This document shows, piece by piece, positions 62,974 through 64,000 of a DNA stretch of 64,000 nucleotides. A program made the translations under genes and the position numbers. The stretch covers positions 1,694,001 through 1,758,000 of the forward strand of contig NZ_AFQU01000001.1 in NCBI RefSeq assembly GCF_000220065.1. Reading direction: 5' to 3'. Source of the stretch: Streptococcus sp. oral taxon 056 str. F0418. Lineage in GTDB: Bacteria; Bacillota; Bacilli; Lactobacillales; Streptococcaceae. The notes beneath the pieces are model-generated. The model made no database searches. It was not told the DNA's origin and worked only from the letters and a program-made list of their open reading frames with translations. Numbering within the stretch: position 1 is the stretch's first letter; each line of letters begins with the position of its first letter.

Positions 62974-63801
62974 TTAGAGTTCAATCTCCATGACAATGGG
63001 TGTGTGGTCTTGGCGCGCACCGGAGTCAATCATATCAGACTTGGTTACCTTGTTAGCTACACGGTTACTGGTCAGCCAGTAGTCGATTCTCCAGCCTGTA
63101 TTGTTGATTTTAGAAGTCTTGCTGCGCTGTGCCCACCAAGTGTATTGGTTAGGGATATCGCCGTGTAAGTGGCGGAAGGTGTCGGTGAAGCCTTTAGCCA
63201 GCAGGTTGGTGAAGCCAGCACGTTCTTCGTCAGTAAAGCCTGGTGAACGGCGGTTGTTGGCTGGATTGGCCAAGTCGATTTCCTTGTGGGCCACATTGTA
63301 GTCGCCAGTAGCGAGGACTGGTTTTTGTTCATCTAGTGTTGCCAAGTATTCAGCGTATTTGGCATCCCAGACTTGACGGTCATCCAAGCGTTTGAGGCCA
63401 TCGCCAGCATTAGGCGTATAGACCTGTGTGACAAAGAAACCGTCAAATTCCAGCGTAATGATGCGACCTTCGACATCCATGGTTGATGGAGCGCCGATTT
63501 CAGGGAAGGTTACGGTTGGCGTCAGTTCTTTTTTGTAGAGGAACATGGTCCCTGCATAGCCTTTTCGGGCGGGCTCTTGAGAGGAGCGCCAAGTGTTTTT
63601 GTAGTCTGGAAAAAGATTTGTCAAAATCTCCAAGTGCTTTTTAGTCGGTCCTGTTGCAGACAGTTTTGTTTCCTGAATGGCAATAATATCTGCATTTTCT
63701 GCTTGCAAGGTTTGAAGGACAGCTTGAGAGAGCTGGGCACGAGCAGAGTCGCTGGTCAATGCAGCATTGAGAGAGTCAATGTTCCAAGAGATGAGTTTCA
63801 T
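62974..63801 (-). CDS. exoA: Exodeoxyribonuclease III (AP endonuclease)
   Basis: 275 residues. Motifs LISWNIDSLNA, IIAIQETKLS (metal Glu), VTQVYTPNAG, VLATGDYNVAH, NNTGWRIDYWLTS and ARQDHTPIVMEIEL (catalytic Asp-His). It cuts at abasic sites, thus complements nth nearby. The upstream region has AAGGAAATTTT before the ATG. Confidence 0.94.
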   Translation of the reverse strand: MKLISWNIDSLNAALTSDSARAQLSQAVLQTLQAENADIIAIQETKLSATGPTKKHLEILTNLFPDYKNTWRSSQEPARKGYAGTMFLYKKELTPTVTFPEIGAPSTMDVEGRIITLEFDGFFVTQVYTPNAGDGLKRLDDRQVWDAKYAEYLATLDEQKPVLATGDYNVAHKEIDLANPANNRRSPGFTDEERAGFTNLLAKGFTDTFRHLHGDIPNQYTWWAQRSKTSKINNTGWRIDYWLTSNRVANKVTKSDMIDSGARQDHTPIVMEIEL

Positions 63802-63884
63802 AAAATTTCCTTTTCTAGTAAAATTTACTGAGTTTATTATAACAAAATTTAGGAATGATTTATAGCGAAGAGATTGTAAGAGAC

Positions 63885-63913
63885 TTGAAAAAGTAGGAAA
63901 GATTTTCTATAAT
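63885..63913 (+). promoter_or_regulatory. Promoter of the truncated last gene
   Basis: TTGAAA (63885-63890), 17 bp, TATAAT (63908-63913), 24 bases before the ATG at 63938. Confidence 0.75.
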
Positions 63914-63937
63914 AGAGCGAGAAAATAGGGGGAAGCC

Positions 63938-64000
63938 ATGAAATTCTATTCTTATGATTATGTTTTGAGTCAGATTAGCCAGCAAAACTGGGTGACAGTT
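63938..64000 (+). CDS. Unidentified protein, 5' end only
   Basis: Opens at ATG 63938 after AGGGGGAAG with a consensus promoter, and runs off the window after 21 codons (MKFYSYDYVLSQISQQNWVT, then Val). Too little remains for identification. Confidence 0.6.
   Translation, partial: MKFYSYDYVLSQISQQNWVTV

Overview
The window looks like chromosome of an oral Streptococcus of the sanguinis group (S. sanguinis, S. gordonii, S. cristatus and relatives). The reasons are a complete arginine deiminase locus next to an Fnr-like regulator, queA and an ArgR-type regulator; a glycogen operon with both glgC and glgD; the streptococcal c-a-b-delta-alpha-gamma-beta-epsilon order of the F-ATPase; coiA with a competence sigma-factor box; and AT-rich streptococcal gene spacing and signals. 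No rRNA, tRNA, CRISPR array or prophage was seen. The species is an inference.

Layout. 1-1378: end of the ami oligopeptide transporter operon (amiE partial, amiF). 1400-4170: an insertion-sequence graveyard with decayed ISL3, IS1182 and IS200/IS605 transposases. 4279-5041: an autorepressor/membrane-protein pair of the SdpR/SdpI type. 5119-14468: the arginine deiminase system (flp, arcA, arcB, arcC, arcD, arcT) facing queA and arcR on the minus strand. 14593-18490: nagB, dacA, a major facilitator carrier and an orphan membrane protein. 18688-25142: a cellobiose/beta-glucoside PTS locus (6-phospho-beta-glucosidase, SemiSWEET, EIIB, PRD regulator, EIIA, celX, EIIC). 25180-25936: internally deleted IS3-family remnant. 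26002-34522: coiA, pepF, trmR, prsA, then a T-box leader with a LURP-one-like gene and alaS. 34895-38541: class Ib ribonucleotide reductase nrdHEF (minus strand) with a pair of NrdR boxes. 38974-40972: ptsH and ptsI. 41234-49630: glgBCDAP. 49773-50273: PAP2 phosphatase. 50579-56868: atpEBFHAGDC. 57115-64000: YitT protein, tmk, holB, yabA, rsmI, YciI and ArsC/Spx-like proteins, nth, a VOC protein, exoA and a truncated gene.

Many parts join in sugar-controlled energy metabolism. HPr and enzyme I supply phosphate to the cellobiose PTS, and HPr phosphorylated on Ser46 is the CcpA co-repressor. Good candidate cre sites lie before arcA, arcD, the orphan gene at 18490, the celB promoter and glgB, with a weaker one before atpE. 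Arginine catabolism yields ATP and ammonia, which together with the proton-extruding F-ATPase supports acid tolerance. Glycogen genes store surplus sugar.

Most notable observations: two promoters in the cellobiose locus share a 21-bp near-palindrome at exactly the same distance from their -10 boxes; a SemiSWEET gene sits inside a PTS operon; a 16-bp RNA hairpin hides the ribosome site of an unlisted 47-residue membrane peptide between glgA and glgP; a 57-residue membrane peptide upstream of queA may be leaderless; a T-box with an alanine specifier controls a LURP-one gene before alaS; a 175-bp repeat occurs in three copies of equal length; and three genes (arcD, the MFS gene, celR) have natural-looking starts that are out of frame by one base in a homopolymer.
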